From positions 44,275,598 through 44,339,597 of the forward strand of contig CM043962.1 in assembly GCA_014529385.2 (NCBI GenBank): a DNA stretch of 64,000 nt. Reading direction: 5' to 3'. Shown in pieces: positions 9,269 to 19,455 of this stretch. The DNA is from Adiantum capillus-veneris. Its lineage: Eukaryota > Streptophyta > Polypodiopsida > Polypodiales > Pteridaceae. A model generated the notes under the pieces. The model ran no database searches. It worked only from the letters and a program-made list of their open reading frames with translations, and had not been told where the DNA came from. The first letter of the stretch is position 1; every line of letters begins with the position of its first letter. Both the position numbers and the translations under genes were made by a program.

Positions 9269-11040
9269 CTGCTTCTTTGGACATGAAGCCTCAACTTCCC
9301 GATCAAGGGAGTAACGGAGGCTTGCTGTCCCTTGAAAGCAGTGTCAGCCGTTACAATATCTTCAAGAGAGTTTGTTTTTACCTTTGTAAACTTCCTTCTC
9401 CTTGAACCGATTGTTATAATTGTTGGAATTGCCTTGAGAAGAATTTTGGGCATTGGTTTTCCCCTTGCATCATTTTTGTCTTTGTTTTCCATGGGCTTGA
9501 CATTCCGTCTAGCCCCTTGTTGGAACTTGATGCCGGAAGCAATCATGGTGTGGTGGATTGCTTCATTGATAGAACCAGGTCGTTGAGAGTTGACGTACTT
9601 GGACATCTCTTCAGGTAATCCACACAAAATTGTTTCTTTTACTCGGCAAAGTCTATCTTTTGGAAGACAGTAGCCTTGAGAAGTAAATCCCAAAACTTGT
9701 CTACATATTTCTAGATAGACTCTTGAGAGAGAAGCTTCAAACTGCACCATTCGGTGAGCACTTTGTCCTTTGCCTTGCTTGCAAGGAATTGCTTCATAAT
9801 GGAAGCTCTTCATGAGAGAGTTTGTTCTTCTTGGACCTATTGTTGTTGTTGTTGTAGAAAGTGCTCTGGAAAGAATTTTGGGCATTGGTTTTTCCCTTTG
9901 CATCATTTTTTCTTTGTTTTCCATGGGTTTGACATTCCGTCTAGCCCCTTGTTGGAAATTGATGCGGAAAGCAACCATGGTGTGGTGGATTACTTCGGTG
10001 ATAGAACCAGGCCATTGGGAGTTGACATACTCGGTCATTTCTTCAGGTAATCCCGCACAAAATTGTTGCTTTTGCAAGGCGAAGTCTATCTTTTGGAAGA
10101 CAGTAGCCTTGAGATGTAAATTCCAAAACTTGTCCACATATTTGTGAATAGACTCATGTGAGAGAAGCTTCAAATTGCGCCATTTGGTAAGTACTTTGTC
10201 CTTTGCATCGCTGGCTAGGAATTGCTTCATGATGGAAACTCGTAGAGTTTTCCATGAGGGGCTTCACCGTTGCCACGAAGGTTAGCCCACCATTGACGAG
10301 CTGATTTTTGGAAGTGCATAGCTACATCGCGTAGCTTGGAGGACTACGTGAAGCCCTCGTCTCCAAAGGCCGCATCAAATTGTTGAATAAAGGCCAATAC
10401 TTTGTCGGTGGCACCTTTGGTGCCATCATAGGTGAGAAAAGAGATATTCTTTCCTCCCTCTTTGAACTTCTTGAGCTTTTGTGATCTTCGCCATGCAGGG
10501 TATGATTTGCGATGTCCTCCCCTCTTGTATTCTCTAGGAGAATAGCCATAGATTTCGTTAAGAGAGGAGGAAGGTGAAGAAGAAGGAGAAGAGGATGACC
10601 TCTTTCTTGACCTTTTCTTCCCTTGTTTCCTCTCTTCCCTTTCAGAGTGACCAGGAGAAGGATTGTGTGTTGACCGTTTCCTCATGGAAGAAGTCAGTGA
10701 TCGTCTAAACCGCCGTCTTCGTGGAGCCACATCTTCAAAGGAACTTAGGGATTCATTACTTTCTTGTTCTTTGGATTCCTCCTCTCGTATGGGAGAGAGT
10801 CTTCTTTTGGGGGTCTCATCAAGAGGCCTCGTAAGCTCGCTCTCCTCTTGGAGAGGAAGGAAAATTCCATAAACACGAAGTTATTGAGTGACTTCAGCTT
10901 GCAAAGTAGGATTGCCCCTAGCTTGATGCAACCTAGTAACAAGATAATTAATAAACATGGGGGCATCATTATTAGCACCTTGATGTGCAAAATCAAAGTT
11001 ATCAATGTTCATTCTACTCTCTTGGTTATTGTTAGTCATG
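9220..11040 (-). pseudogene. Gypsy gag remnant with internal duplication
   Basis: Gag begins near 11040 (MTNNNQESRMNID). A basic, Ser/Arg-rich N-terminus (10730-10500) and then SFLTYDGTKGATDKVLAFIQ lead into the capsid-like core, which contains QWWANLRG-type sequence near 10290 in another frame. The segment around GLPEEMTEYVNSQWPGSI recurs as GLPEEMSKYVNSQRPGSI, so ~440 bases are duplicated in tandem. Several frameshifts and stops break the ORF. It lies between two family B LTRs with a primer site at its upstream end. Confidence 0.8.
9330..10240 (-). repeat. ~440-bp tandem duplication inside gag
   Basis: Two diverged copies (about 9.33-9.79 and 9.79-10.24 kb) share landmarks such as GAGAGTTTGTT, GAATTTTGGGCATTGG and CTAGCCCCTTGTTGGAA in the same order. 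On the minus strand both encode the GLPEEM..YVNSQ.PGSI and FQQGARRNVKPMENK region. Copy borders are approximate. Confidence 0.8.
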
Positions 11041-11440
11041 CTAATAATACTTATGTGTTTACTTAGTGTATTCTTTGGCAACTCAAAACCTTAGTTGCTA
11101 CTCCTCTTAGCCTTTGAAAATAAGCACTTAAGCATCTACACACACGGCTCGGATTGGTTAATTATTGAGAGTAGTGAGGTGGGTCTAACATAGCAGAATT
11201 GCCGAGGGATAGCTCTTTTCGGACTTCTTATGGCTAAATAATGGTAAAGCCGTAGGCAAGTCTAAAAAGACACCATTATTAAGACCAAATCTCCCAAGGT
11301 GTGCACCATATCCCACATAGTGGGCTCAACAAAACCGATAATAGATCCCAGTCCCACTTACCCTAATATAATTAACAAAATCAACCATTAATAAGCTACT
11401 TAAGGACCTTTATTCTTAAGCAAGAAAAAAGAAACCAAAT
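11041..11440 (-). other. Gypsy B 5' leader
   Basis: Untranslated leader between the primer-binding site and gag. No ORF of note is present. Confidence 0.6.
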
Positions 11441-11452
11441 GCTCTGATACCA
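11441..11452 (-). promoter_or_regulatory. Primer-binding site, initiator-Met tRNA class
   Basis: The minus strand reads TGGTATCAGAGC one base after the LTR end ..CATTACA, as expected for first-strand priming. This fixes the element orientation as minus. Confidence 0.9.
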
Positions 11453-11453
11453 A

Positions 11454-11878
11454 TGTAATGGAAATGGTCTTTGAACTTTGAGAATAGCGGAATTAAGAGA
11501 ATTAGAGTGAACATTTTTGTGAGATTACTTTGAGAATATAGAGGGTGAACTTAATTGATGGTAGCAACATGAACATAGTACTTAATTAACTTGGCATGAA
11601 CAATACGTTTGCAAGAGAGAGAGTATTAGAGAACATGACAATAGTTGAGGATCGGATTTACTTAAAGCCAGTCCCCCCTCCAAAAGGCGTTTGAATTATA
11701 GATTCTCCCATCAAGAGAGACTTTGTCACAATACAATCTTTGTGTTCTTTGTAACCTTGGTGATGCTATGAAGATGGAAAGCTCCATGCATCACGAGCTT
11801 AACATAAACTTTGCAAAAAGCATTAACTATCCCAAGCCTCAGTCCCAAGGCCTCAAACACCTTCGAAGGTGGAGAGAG
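11454..11878 (-). mobile_element. LTR of gypsy element B, 5' copy
   Basis: Pairs with 6571-6996 at high identity by eye, with scattered substitutions. The outer limit is uncertain because the partner is cut at the same place; the LTR may extend into 11879-12000. Confidence 0.8.
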
Positions 11879-12009
11879 CTAGCGGGGAATGAGGGTAGGG
11901 AAGAGGAAGAAGAAACATTCCATAGGAGAAAGAAATAGTTCCTCACTCATCACTCTTCTTGCTTAGCGTAGCATAATAGCATAGTAATGGAGATGAAGAA
12001 GATGGCAAG

Positions 12010-15000
12010 CTTAAGCATTGAAGCATGGCTCTTGGTTGGATTTGGATAATACAATTGGCCATTCGCATATGTTAAACTTGAAACGTTCTTCGTGGGATGC
12101 TTTGATTAGTGGTACAGGAGTGTTGGATCTATGGGCTAGCTCTCATTATTTGGAGCGAGGCTACACTTTTGCTCATAATGCTCGTTCGAAATATAGAGCT
12201 AGATTGGATCGGTGGTACGTACTTGGCTCTGAGCAATATGATATGCTTGCATGTGATATGAGGCTTGATCGCTCCTTTACTCTATCTGATCATTTTCCTC
12301 TTTGCCTCTTGATCCATACTGAGACATTGGATATAAATTCCTCGCTTCCTGCTAAGCGATTGTTGCATATTAATAATGCTTATCTCTCGCACGAGGCATT
12401 TCAAACATTGATTGAAGCAGTGATTCCGCCATTTGTCTCTCATATGTTTATAGATGTGGATATGGCTTGATACCGTTTTGTCATGCGGATTCAAGCAGTC
12501 ATAAAGGATTATGGTTCGTGATACATGCACCGGATAAGAGATAAAGTACAGGAAGATAAGATGACTACTCAAACTTTGGAAAGTATTGCAGATATTAGAC
12601 GGCTTACTCGGTCAGAACAAGATGAATTATGTGCAGCTAAAGCCTCTTTAATGCATAATAACAGAAGAAAACTTGAAAAATGGAAAGTAAGATCAAGACA
12701 ATATGCTTTTATGGATAAAGGTTGTTCATAGAAGCAGTTCTTTAAGCATTAGCATCATTCGAGGTTATCTATGTCTATTAAAAGGGTTAAGATTGATACT
12801 GAGCAATGGACGGCCAATAAAGGTCAATTGGCGGATTGCATGGTTGATGATTTTCAACAGGTTTTTGCTGGGACTGGGGTTCCTTCAAGTGAAGCTTTGT
12901 AAGCCAGACAGCTACTGTTGTCATATGTGCATCCTATATTGACGAGGAATGATGCAGCTATCCTTGAGGATAGTTTTACTGAGGCTGAGCTGCATGACAG
13001 CTTGTTGCATCTTGGGCATTGGAAATCCCCTCGATGGGACGGTCTTACAGTTGAATTTTCCTTCGCTTTTGGGAGTCCCTTAAGCAGCCTCTACTCTTCA
13101 TGATTAATCAGGCATGGGTTAAACAGTCATTGCCGCAATCATGGAAAGAAGGATTGGTGAAACTATTGCCTAAGCAGACATTATGTGAATACTTCTCGCA
13201 CTGGCGTCCGATCACGCTTATGCCGGTTGTTTATAAATTGTTATCGAAATGATAGCTTCTCGTCTTAAAGATCGTTTGTTCTCAGGCATACATCCTGCTC
13301 AATATGGATTCATTCCTCGCAGGCAAATTATGGATAATATTGCTAATGCTTTTGTTGGGATTGAGTATGCAAAATATATTGGACAGGATGTACTTATCAT
13401 GCAGGTTGATATACAGAAAGCATTTGACACGATTCAATGGGATTCCATCGCTCAGACTATAACGGCTTTGGGCTTTGGTTCCAAGATGTGTCAAGTGGTC
13501 TACTTCCTATATGAGAATAGTCAATCTGCTGGAATCATTGATGGTGAGTTGACTCAATTATGGGATCTTGGTAGATCGGTTAGGCAAGGTTGCCCTTTGA
13601 GTGCTATGTTGTATGCTATTGCTACGCACCTCTTTTGTTGTACTTGAAATCCTTGACTGTGTCTGGGCGTTTACATGGGTTGGAATTGCCATCTAGAGAT
13701 CATTTTGTGGCGCAAGCATATGCGGATGACTCCATGTTTTGGCCTAGAAATACACCGGAGAATGTTAAATGTATAATGGAAGCATTGCATCTTTATGAAC
13801 AAGCTGCAGGATTGCAAGTAAACTTTAGAAAATCTAAATTATTACCGTTGCATCAAATGGATTGGCACTCAGTATTATGACCAGGGGAGATAGTAAAGCC
13901 TGACCAAATTGTGAGACATCTTGGATACCCGCTAGATTGGTCGGTTAATAATGCAAAATTATTGGATTGGGTTAAGAACAAATTGAGGTCTAAATTACAC
14001 TATTCGAAATTATCCACTTGGCCGCTACATGTAAGACTCAGAATAGTACAGTCCATATTGGTGACATATGTGCAATTTTTCTTGCCTATGTTGCATTGGC
14101 CACCTCGTCGTATTCGAGCTTTGATGTTTCGGATACTGGAGCACTTTTGGTCTACTTCTTCTCAGAAAAAGGGTCTACGTTTGCTTGCGATGGATAAATT
14201 ATGTACTCCGAAGCGTTGTGGTGTTTTGAATATTCTGCATTTGGGTTCTCATGTTATAGCAAGAAAGGCCACATTGTTGTTGGTGTTGGTTGAGCAAAAG
14301 CAGCCTTGGACGCAAATGTTTGCGTTTTTGTGCTCTCATGCGGTTTCTACATCGGCTTGGCAGCCATCGTATTGGGATGTGGTTTTTGGTAAGTTTCAGG
14401 CCACGATACCTGGATGTCCTTTTGCCTCTAGTCTTGTAGCGGATTGGAAAGTAGTCACACAGGACTTGTTGTGGCATGGTAGAGATGACGTATGTGGCAA
14501 CTCCCTTCGGTTAGAAAGTTTACATTGGAGTCGGGTTTTTGATCAAACTCTTGTTCAATGCTCTCCAAGACAGGCTTATTTTCTCTCGCAAAAAGGTATT
14601 TGCAGCGTACTTGATGTGCTGGATGCTGATGGACGGATGCTTTCGTTCAGACAGGCTGCTCATATCTTTGGGCTTGGGATGCATTATAGGCGTATGTGGG
14701 ACAACATTAAAAATCTCGTTGATTCCATATCTCCTGTTCCACCGCCGCTGGTTGCAGAAAACTGAATGTGTGATTGGCACTATGATGGTTCTTCGGCCTC
14801 TTTGATTTCTGCAAAGAAAGTGTATGGTCATTTGCAATCGTTTTCTTGGATGTACGAACACTATAATAAGGTATGGAATATGAACAAGAGTGATATTTGG
14901 TGGCGGAGTAAGGTCATGAAGGTGTGGCATGCGAAATTTCCTCTGAAGGAGAGACTGTTTATGTGGAGATGCATACTTGGGATTCTCTCGATTGGCAAAT

Positions 15001-15460
15001 TTCTACGTTCTAGGAGATTGGCCTCTTCACGATGTGTTAGATGTGGTGCAACAATTGAGACCATTCCGCATTTACTGTGGTCTTGTTCTCATATGCTGCA
15101 GTTTGTGGATTGCATCTCTACTGCTCTTTGCACGCGTTTTCCTGGCATGCTTTTTGGTAAATCTTTCTGGATCTTTGGAGTACTTCCGCCATTGCTTCGG
15201 CCGTATGCATACTTTTTTGGCTGGGCCAGATTCTGGGCGCTTTGGACGGTGTGGAGAGTACGTAATTCCCTCATGTTTCAGCAGATGCGAGTCGATTATG
15301 TTTTCTTCTTCAAGACAGCTCTGTTGCGGTCTCTCCGAGTGGCTTATGACTTGGATGAGATTATTCTCAATCATTACGAGCTTTATTTGACTGTTTCCGA
15401 TTTCCCGTTTGTAGTATTTTTTATGGGTTTTCCTCGTCTTGAGGTTTCCCATGGGTAAAT
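12010..15460 (+). pseudogene. L1-like LINE endonuclease-RT ORF remnant (LINE-b)
   Basis: Broken frames in order: end of an apurinic-type endonuclease (WLLVGDLDN around 12015, SDHFPL near 12285); RT with SPRWDGLTVEF, RPITLMPVVYKL, IMQVDIQKAFDTIQWDSI, VRQGCPLSAMLYAIATH and an AYADD catalytic box near 13720; then thumb and a C-terminal zinc-binding domain (FPLKERLFMWRCILG, CVRCGATIETIPHLLWSC). The endonuclease N-terminus is missing, so the copy is 5' truncated. Frameshifts and stops lie at about 12475, 12730, 13110, 13880 and 14765. It inserted into the 13 kb beta-glucosidase intron antisense to the gene; its tail lies next to the donor-side microsatellite. Confidence 0.9.
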
Positions 15461-15512
15461 CAAAATGACATTATAAAAAAAAAAAAGTGTGTGTGCGCGC
15501 ACGCGTGCGCGC

Positions 15513-15562
<50 letters not shown>
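15461..15562 (+). repeat. LINE-b poly(A) tail and (GT)n tract
   Basis: Twelve or more A residues at ~15475-15486 end the LINE. They are followed by a GTGTGCGCGC stretch and a ~46-base (GT)n at 15517-15562, which abuts the beta-glucosidase intron start. Confidence 0.9.
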
Positions 15563-15563
<1 letters not shown>

Positions 15564-15576
15564 AAAGGGTACTAAC

Positions 15577-15692
15577 CAGGCTAAGCTGAATTCCAAACTC
15601 CTTTGTGCTGCTTGATAATCCTCTTTCTCCTTGGAATATGGCTCATACCACTTTGAACAGGCAACCACCCCTATACGACCCTTTTGCTCCAA
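15577..15692 (-). CDS. Beta-glucosidase exon (QKGRIGVV..)
   Basis: The exon encodes LEQKGRIGVVACSKWYEPYS and then an AA.RSLEFSLAW helix, the family's 'QKG.IGI....W..P.S....D..AA.R.L.F..GW' segment. The donor CTG|GTTAGT splits a Trp codon, which is completed by the first G of the exon starting at 2511, 13 kb away. The intron starts with a (CA)n tract. Confidence 0.9.
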
Positions 15693-15789
15693 CTATATGT
15701 CACCTCCAATGATTAGACTGTCAAATTGACATGTCAACCTCCTCTCACAATTAGATTCCTACATCATGCTCAAATAGAATTGTTCTTAC

Positions 15790-16051
15790 TTGAAATTTCT
15801 CCCTGTAAATCTTTACAGCAGCTGCATGTGACAGAAGAGCCATATGGGCAACCAAGTAGGGTTCAGTACTTGAATCACCAATGTATACATTCTTCGTTGT
15901 GCCACTCAAGGCAGAGCAGCGACCAGGTGCTTCAGTGCCATAACCATACCAATTGACTGCAAAGAGATATATCTCATTAAACGTCACCCAGTTCTTGACT
16001 CTATCACCAAAGAGCTTGAAGCATGTCTCCGCAAAGTATACAAAGTGGGTT
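15790..16051 (-). CDS. Beta-glucosidase exon with acid/base Glu (TFNE)
   Basis: This 262-base exon encodes FAETCFKLFGDRVKNWVTFNE, then the PGRCSA loop, and then GDSSTEPYLVAHMALLSHAA. The TFNE acid/base Glu is kept, but the next residue, almost always Pro in active plant enzymes (TFNEP), is Ile, and a usually conserved Gly in the following loop is Trp (FAVNWYGYG). Acceptor GTTGCAG| and donor CAA|GTAAGA are canonical. Confidence 0.92.
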
Positions 16052-16156
16052 CTGCAACATCAATGCATACCAAAATATGATGCATGTCTTTTGCCTTGGT
16101 TTCCTTACTGTACAACTATGAAGAATGATAAAATGAAATTCTACTTCTCAGCTTAC

Positions 16157-16250
16157 ATGATCTCCTTTGTGCGCCATCCCTTAACTTGAGGGTCATTCTC
16201 CAAGTGTAGGGGCATATCCCAATGGTACAATGTTACATATGGTTCAATGC
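16157..16250 (-). CDS. Beta-glucosidase exon (IEPYVTLYHWDMPL)
   Basis: Acceptor CTTACAG| and donor AT|GTAAGC bracket 94 bases. The exon encodes IEPYVTLYHWDMPLHLEN followed by GWRTKEI, the family segment containing the conserved HWD substrate-pocket residues. The phase (one base carried in, two carried out) fits both neighbours exactly. Confidence 0.92.
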
Positions 16251-16310
16251 CTGTAAGTCCACAAGTAGAACAATAGGAATTGCACACATAAAAGAGCATT
16301 GGCAAAGTAC

Positions 16311-16382
16311 CTTGGTGAACAAGCTCATTGAGAACACTATTATAGAATGCGACTCCTGCGTGATTTATGGCACCAGTATCAT
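16311..16382 (-). CDS. Beta-glucosidase exon (GAINHAGVAFYN)
   Basis: The acceptor is CTTTGTAG| and the donor CAAG|GTACTT; the exon starts with two bases of a split codon and ends with one. It encodes DTGAINHAGVAFYNSVLNEL and a few more residues, matching the 'G.IN..GV.FYN.LI..LL..G' segment of family 1 enzymes. The preceding exon, which should end with the SWSRI.P strand, is not visible upstream up to exon 1. Confidence 0.88.
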
Positions 16383-16620
16383 CTACAAAGAGCATGTGAT
16401 CAGCTGATGTTGAAAGAAATCAGCTGCATTGGCAGAATGTAACCCATGAGAATGAGGTCATCCACATGAAGGTGATGTGCTTTTTGCTTTTCTGTAATAA
16501 AGTTGTTGCTTATGCTTTAAGTTCCCATCCGGGCAAGCTTTCAGTTCCCATCCGGGCAAGAAATGTCTAAGGATGTGAACTTGCCTGGAACATGGGAGAA
16601 AGAGTCCCACGTACTCATGC

Positions 16621-17243
16621 TGTAACAAACTGTTGAGATGTCCAAGCCCTAAAGAATGGAGCCAACTTGCAGATATCGGCCGAGGGGCCTAAACCCTAAT
16701 TTCTGCCAGAAATCCGAACTGCTGAAACCCTAATTCTGGAAACCCTAACCCTAAAACCTGCAAACCCTAATTCTGGAAACCCTAACCCTAAAACTGCAGA
16801 AACCCTAACCCTAATGGCAGCAGGCAGATTTCCGCGTTTTGTGTTGACTGATGACGTGGCAGGCTTTTACGGAGTTTCCGTGATTTATGCTGGCAGCTTT
16901 TTGGCTTTGCTTTTGGACCTGAAGCTTTTGAGTTTGAAGGCTTTTCACTGTAATTGCTTTTTTGGCCAAGGGCCTTTAATATATGAGGTTAGGGCTCATT
17001 CTCTGGCATGCTTCAGTACGAAGGTGCAGAGTCTGGAGTACCGGCTTGTACTGTGTTGATGCAATATAAAGAAATACCGAAAGGGGCGCCAAGGTTTGGG
17101 GCCAATACTCTCTGGGGTGGAATTCCGCCACTCCGTGTCGTGTGTCGTCTCTCTCTCTCCATTTCAGTTCAGTTGTTATTTGAAGTGCTTAAAGTTGTTC
17201 AGTCTGTTCTTTTCTATTGGCACGTGGTGCCCGCCTTGTGACA
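16621..17243 (+). mobile_element. Family A 5' LTR with telomere-like repeats
   Basis: Begins TGTAACAAACTG and ends CCTTGTGACA, directly before a primer-binding site. It contains a cluster of AAACCCTAA motifs at ~16690-16815. A CAATATAAAG box near 17062 could be the core promoter. The counterpart is at 7294-8007 in inverse orientation. Confidence 0.88.
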
Positions 17244-17244
17244 G

Positions 17245-17256
17245 TGGTATCAGAGC
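17245..17256 (+). promoter_or_regulatory. Primer-binding site of family A
   Basis: TGGTATCAGAGC starts one base after the LTR end; it is the initiator-Met tRNA type. Confidence 0.92.
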
Positions 17257-18883
17257 ATCAGGCGTGAGCTTTTCTGAAAGCCCACCGGTCCTACAAAAGA
17301 GCAGACAGAGCTATTGGAATTTTATTGGGGGTATCTTCGCCCTCAAACCTGGACTTATTAGCCACTCGTGCTCCCGTCTTCATCGTAGTGTCTTACAGGG
17401 CATAAGCCAATTAAGATCACTTGCAAGAGAAGGATTTAGATTTGTTTCAAGTCACTGTTTTTTCTCAGAAGCAGTGCCATGCAGAGTTGATGTCTACAGC
17501 TACCAAGCAGCATACTCCAAGTACTTGGTAAGCTTTCAAGAAAAATTTTGCCCGAAGTTATATAGTTTCTGACATCTTCCTTCGGCGTGCAACGTCTGGC
17601 AGAGTGGGGTATCCTGAAATGCTTGCCATGGAAACCCTAGCAGATTATAACTTGAAATTTTCTTGACATCTCTTAGTAGATGTCTCGACTCTCTTCACGA
17701 GCAGACGACCTTGGAGGTCTGGTTCGATTGTTATATCTTGGGACTACCATCGCCGCCAGACGAACATTGTTTGTCCAAGAGCTGATGGACCATGCTGTGG
17801 TTGTCTACGACCTTATGGAAGGAACCTAACCCTAATTTTTGGTGCAGGTTCCAGGATGGAAAAGTCAGTCGACTTTTCGAGCTCGACTGATGTCGAGATT
17901 GCCTTTTAAGTTTGAGATCTATTTGAGAACTTGTTTGGTGATCCTGTTTGGAATTTGTTTGAAATGGATGGTATCTGTTTTGAACCTGTTTTGGTGCCGA
18001 TTTAAATTGTTTGACTCTGGTTTTAATACTTGTTTCAATGATTGGTGATTTTACTCCCGAGTGGAGTAGTGAGAAAAGATGTTTGAGAATGCTTGTTCAC
18101 ACTCATGGCCCGAACCCTTGTGGTTATTTGTGGGGGCAGTATTGAATGATTGAAAAGTGTTGTTTTTACTCATGGCCCGGACCCTTGTGGTTATTTACGG
18201 GGCAAGTATTGTTGTTTTTACTCATGGCCCGGACCCTTGTGGTTATTTACGGGGGGAGTATTGTTGTTGTTACTCATGGCCCGGACCTGCAGGGTTATTT
18301 ACGGGGGGAGAATTAAGAAGTCTGAGCAGTGGTTACTCTCAACACCTCCAAACAACACAGGCTGCGGTCTGGAGGGCGTTTGGTTATAAAAGGCCTCTAT
18401 ATCTCATGGCCCGGACCTTTTTAGGTTATTTGCGGGAGGAGTGCTGAGGGAGTCGTTGAACAGCTCATGGCGCAGACCTGGATGGTTATTTGCGGGGCGA
18501 GTGTTCATCGACGGCTTTATGTTTCTATGTCTTGTCACATGCATATGTGAGCATTTGCGTTGCATTGTGATGTGCCAATTACTGAATATTCTTAACTGGA
18601 TGAGATTGCCTGGATATGTAATTTTTTAGTGCATCAAGACACCCGTGGAAGATCAGTACGGTTTGGGTGTGATGGCTAATTTTACTACGCCGGAATATCA
18701 AGAGTTCCGATCTGGACAAAAGGAGAAGCTAACTCCTTGATCAAAAGAGCAGAAAGGAGAAGCCAACTCCTTAATAAAAAGAGCAAACTGATTGTCCCTC
18801 GGATTTATTTTTTTTAGCTAACTTGAGTTGTTTTGCAGATATGCTGTAATCGCGGACCATTACTCTCTTTCAAGAAGGGGAGA
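17257..18883 (+). mobile_element. Non-coding internal region of family A element
   Basis: Only ~1.6 kb separates the primer site from the polypurine tract (AAGAAGGGGAGA, 18872-18883), with no gag or pol, so the copy is non-autonomous. The first ~600 bases are leader; from ~17870 the sequence is the complement of 8008-8960. The join near 17850 is the likely site where coding sequence was lost. Confidence 0.8.
18102..18502 (+). repeat. Degenerate tandem array of CATGGCCCGGAC units
   Basis: About six units of form CTCATGGCCCGGACC..GGTTATTT.CGGGG.(G/A)AGT recur with 50-130-base spacing. The same array in complement lies at ~8410-8830. It sits in the element's 3' non-coding region. Confidence 0.8.
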
Positions 18884-19050
18884 TGTAACAAACTGTTGAC
18901 ATGTCAAAGCCCTAAAGAATGGAGCCAACTTGCAGATATCAGCCAAGGGGCCTAAACCCTAATTTCTGCCAGAAATCCGAACTGCTGAAACCCTAATTCT
19001 AGAAACCCTAACCCTAAAACCTGCAAACCCTAATTCTGGAAACCCTAACC
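18884..19050 (+). mobile_element. Family A 3' LTR, truncated
   Basis: Starts TGTAACAAACTG right after the polypurine tract and matches 16621 onward, but breaks off inside the telomere-like motifs at ~19050. From there the sequence repeats an internal piece of the element. Confidence 0.82.
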
Positions 19051-19063
19051 CTAGCAGACTGGC

Positions 19064-19131
19064 AAACGTCTGGCAGAGTGGGGTATCCTGAAATGCTTGC
19101 CATGGAAACCCTAGCAGACTATAACTTGACA
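19064..19131 (+). repeat. Second copy of an internal family A segment
   Basis: Nearly identical to ~17589-17656 (ACGTCTGGCAGAGTGGGG onward). It is joined to the broken 3' LTR through a shared ACCCTAG, which suggests a microhomology-type junction. Confidence 0.8.
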
Positions 19132-19147
19132 GTTATCCAACTTTTCA

Positions 19148-19455
19148 GGGTCAACACGAATTCCATCGCGAGTAATGATGTGACCCAAGTGCAGAACTTC
19201 TTTCTTAAAGAATTCACACTTAGAAGTCTTAGCGTAAAGCTTCTCAGTTCTCAGTACTTCGAGAACAGTGCGTATATGCACTAGGTGCTCAGACAAACTT
19301 CGGCTGTAGATCAAGATATCATCGAGAAATACAACAACGAAGTTGTCTAAAAATGGTCTCAGCAAATCATTCATCATCTACTGCTGAAACGTAGCTGGAG
19401 CATTGGTCAAACCAAAAGGCAAGACCAAAAACTCGTAGTGACCATAACGCGTTGT
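19148..19455 (-). pseudogene. Gypsy reverse transcriptase fragment (left arm)
   Basis: The minus strand encodes part of a Ty3/gypsy [22 protein letters not shown] with the catalytic FLDD box, then [19 protein letters not shown] and [17 protein letters not shown]. The upstream [15 protein letters not shown] part is present but interrupted. Left of 19148 the RT continues a few codons and then meets family A sequence. Confidence 0.85.
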
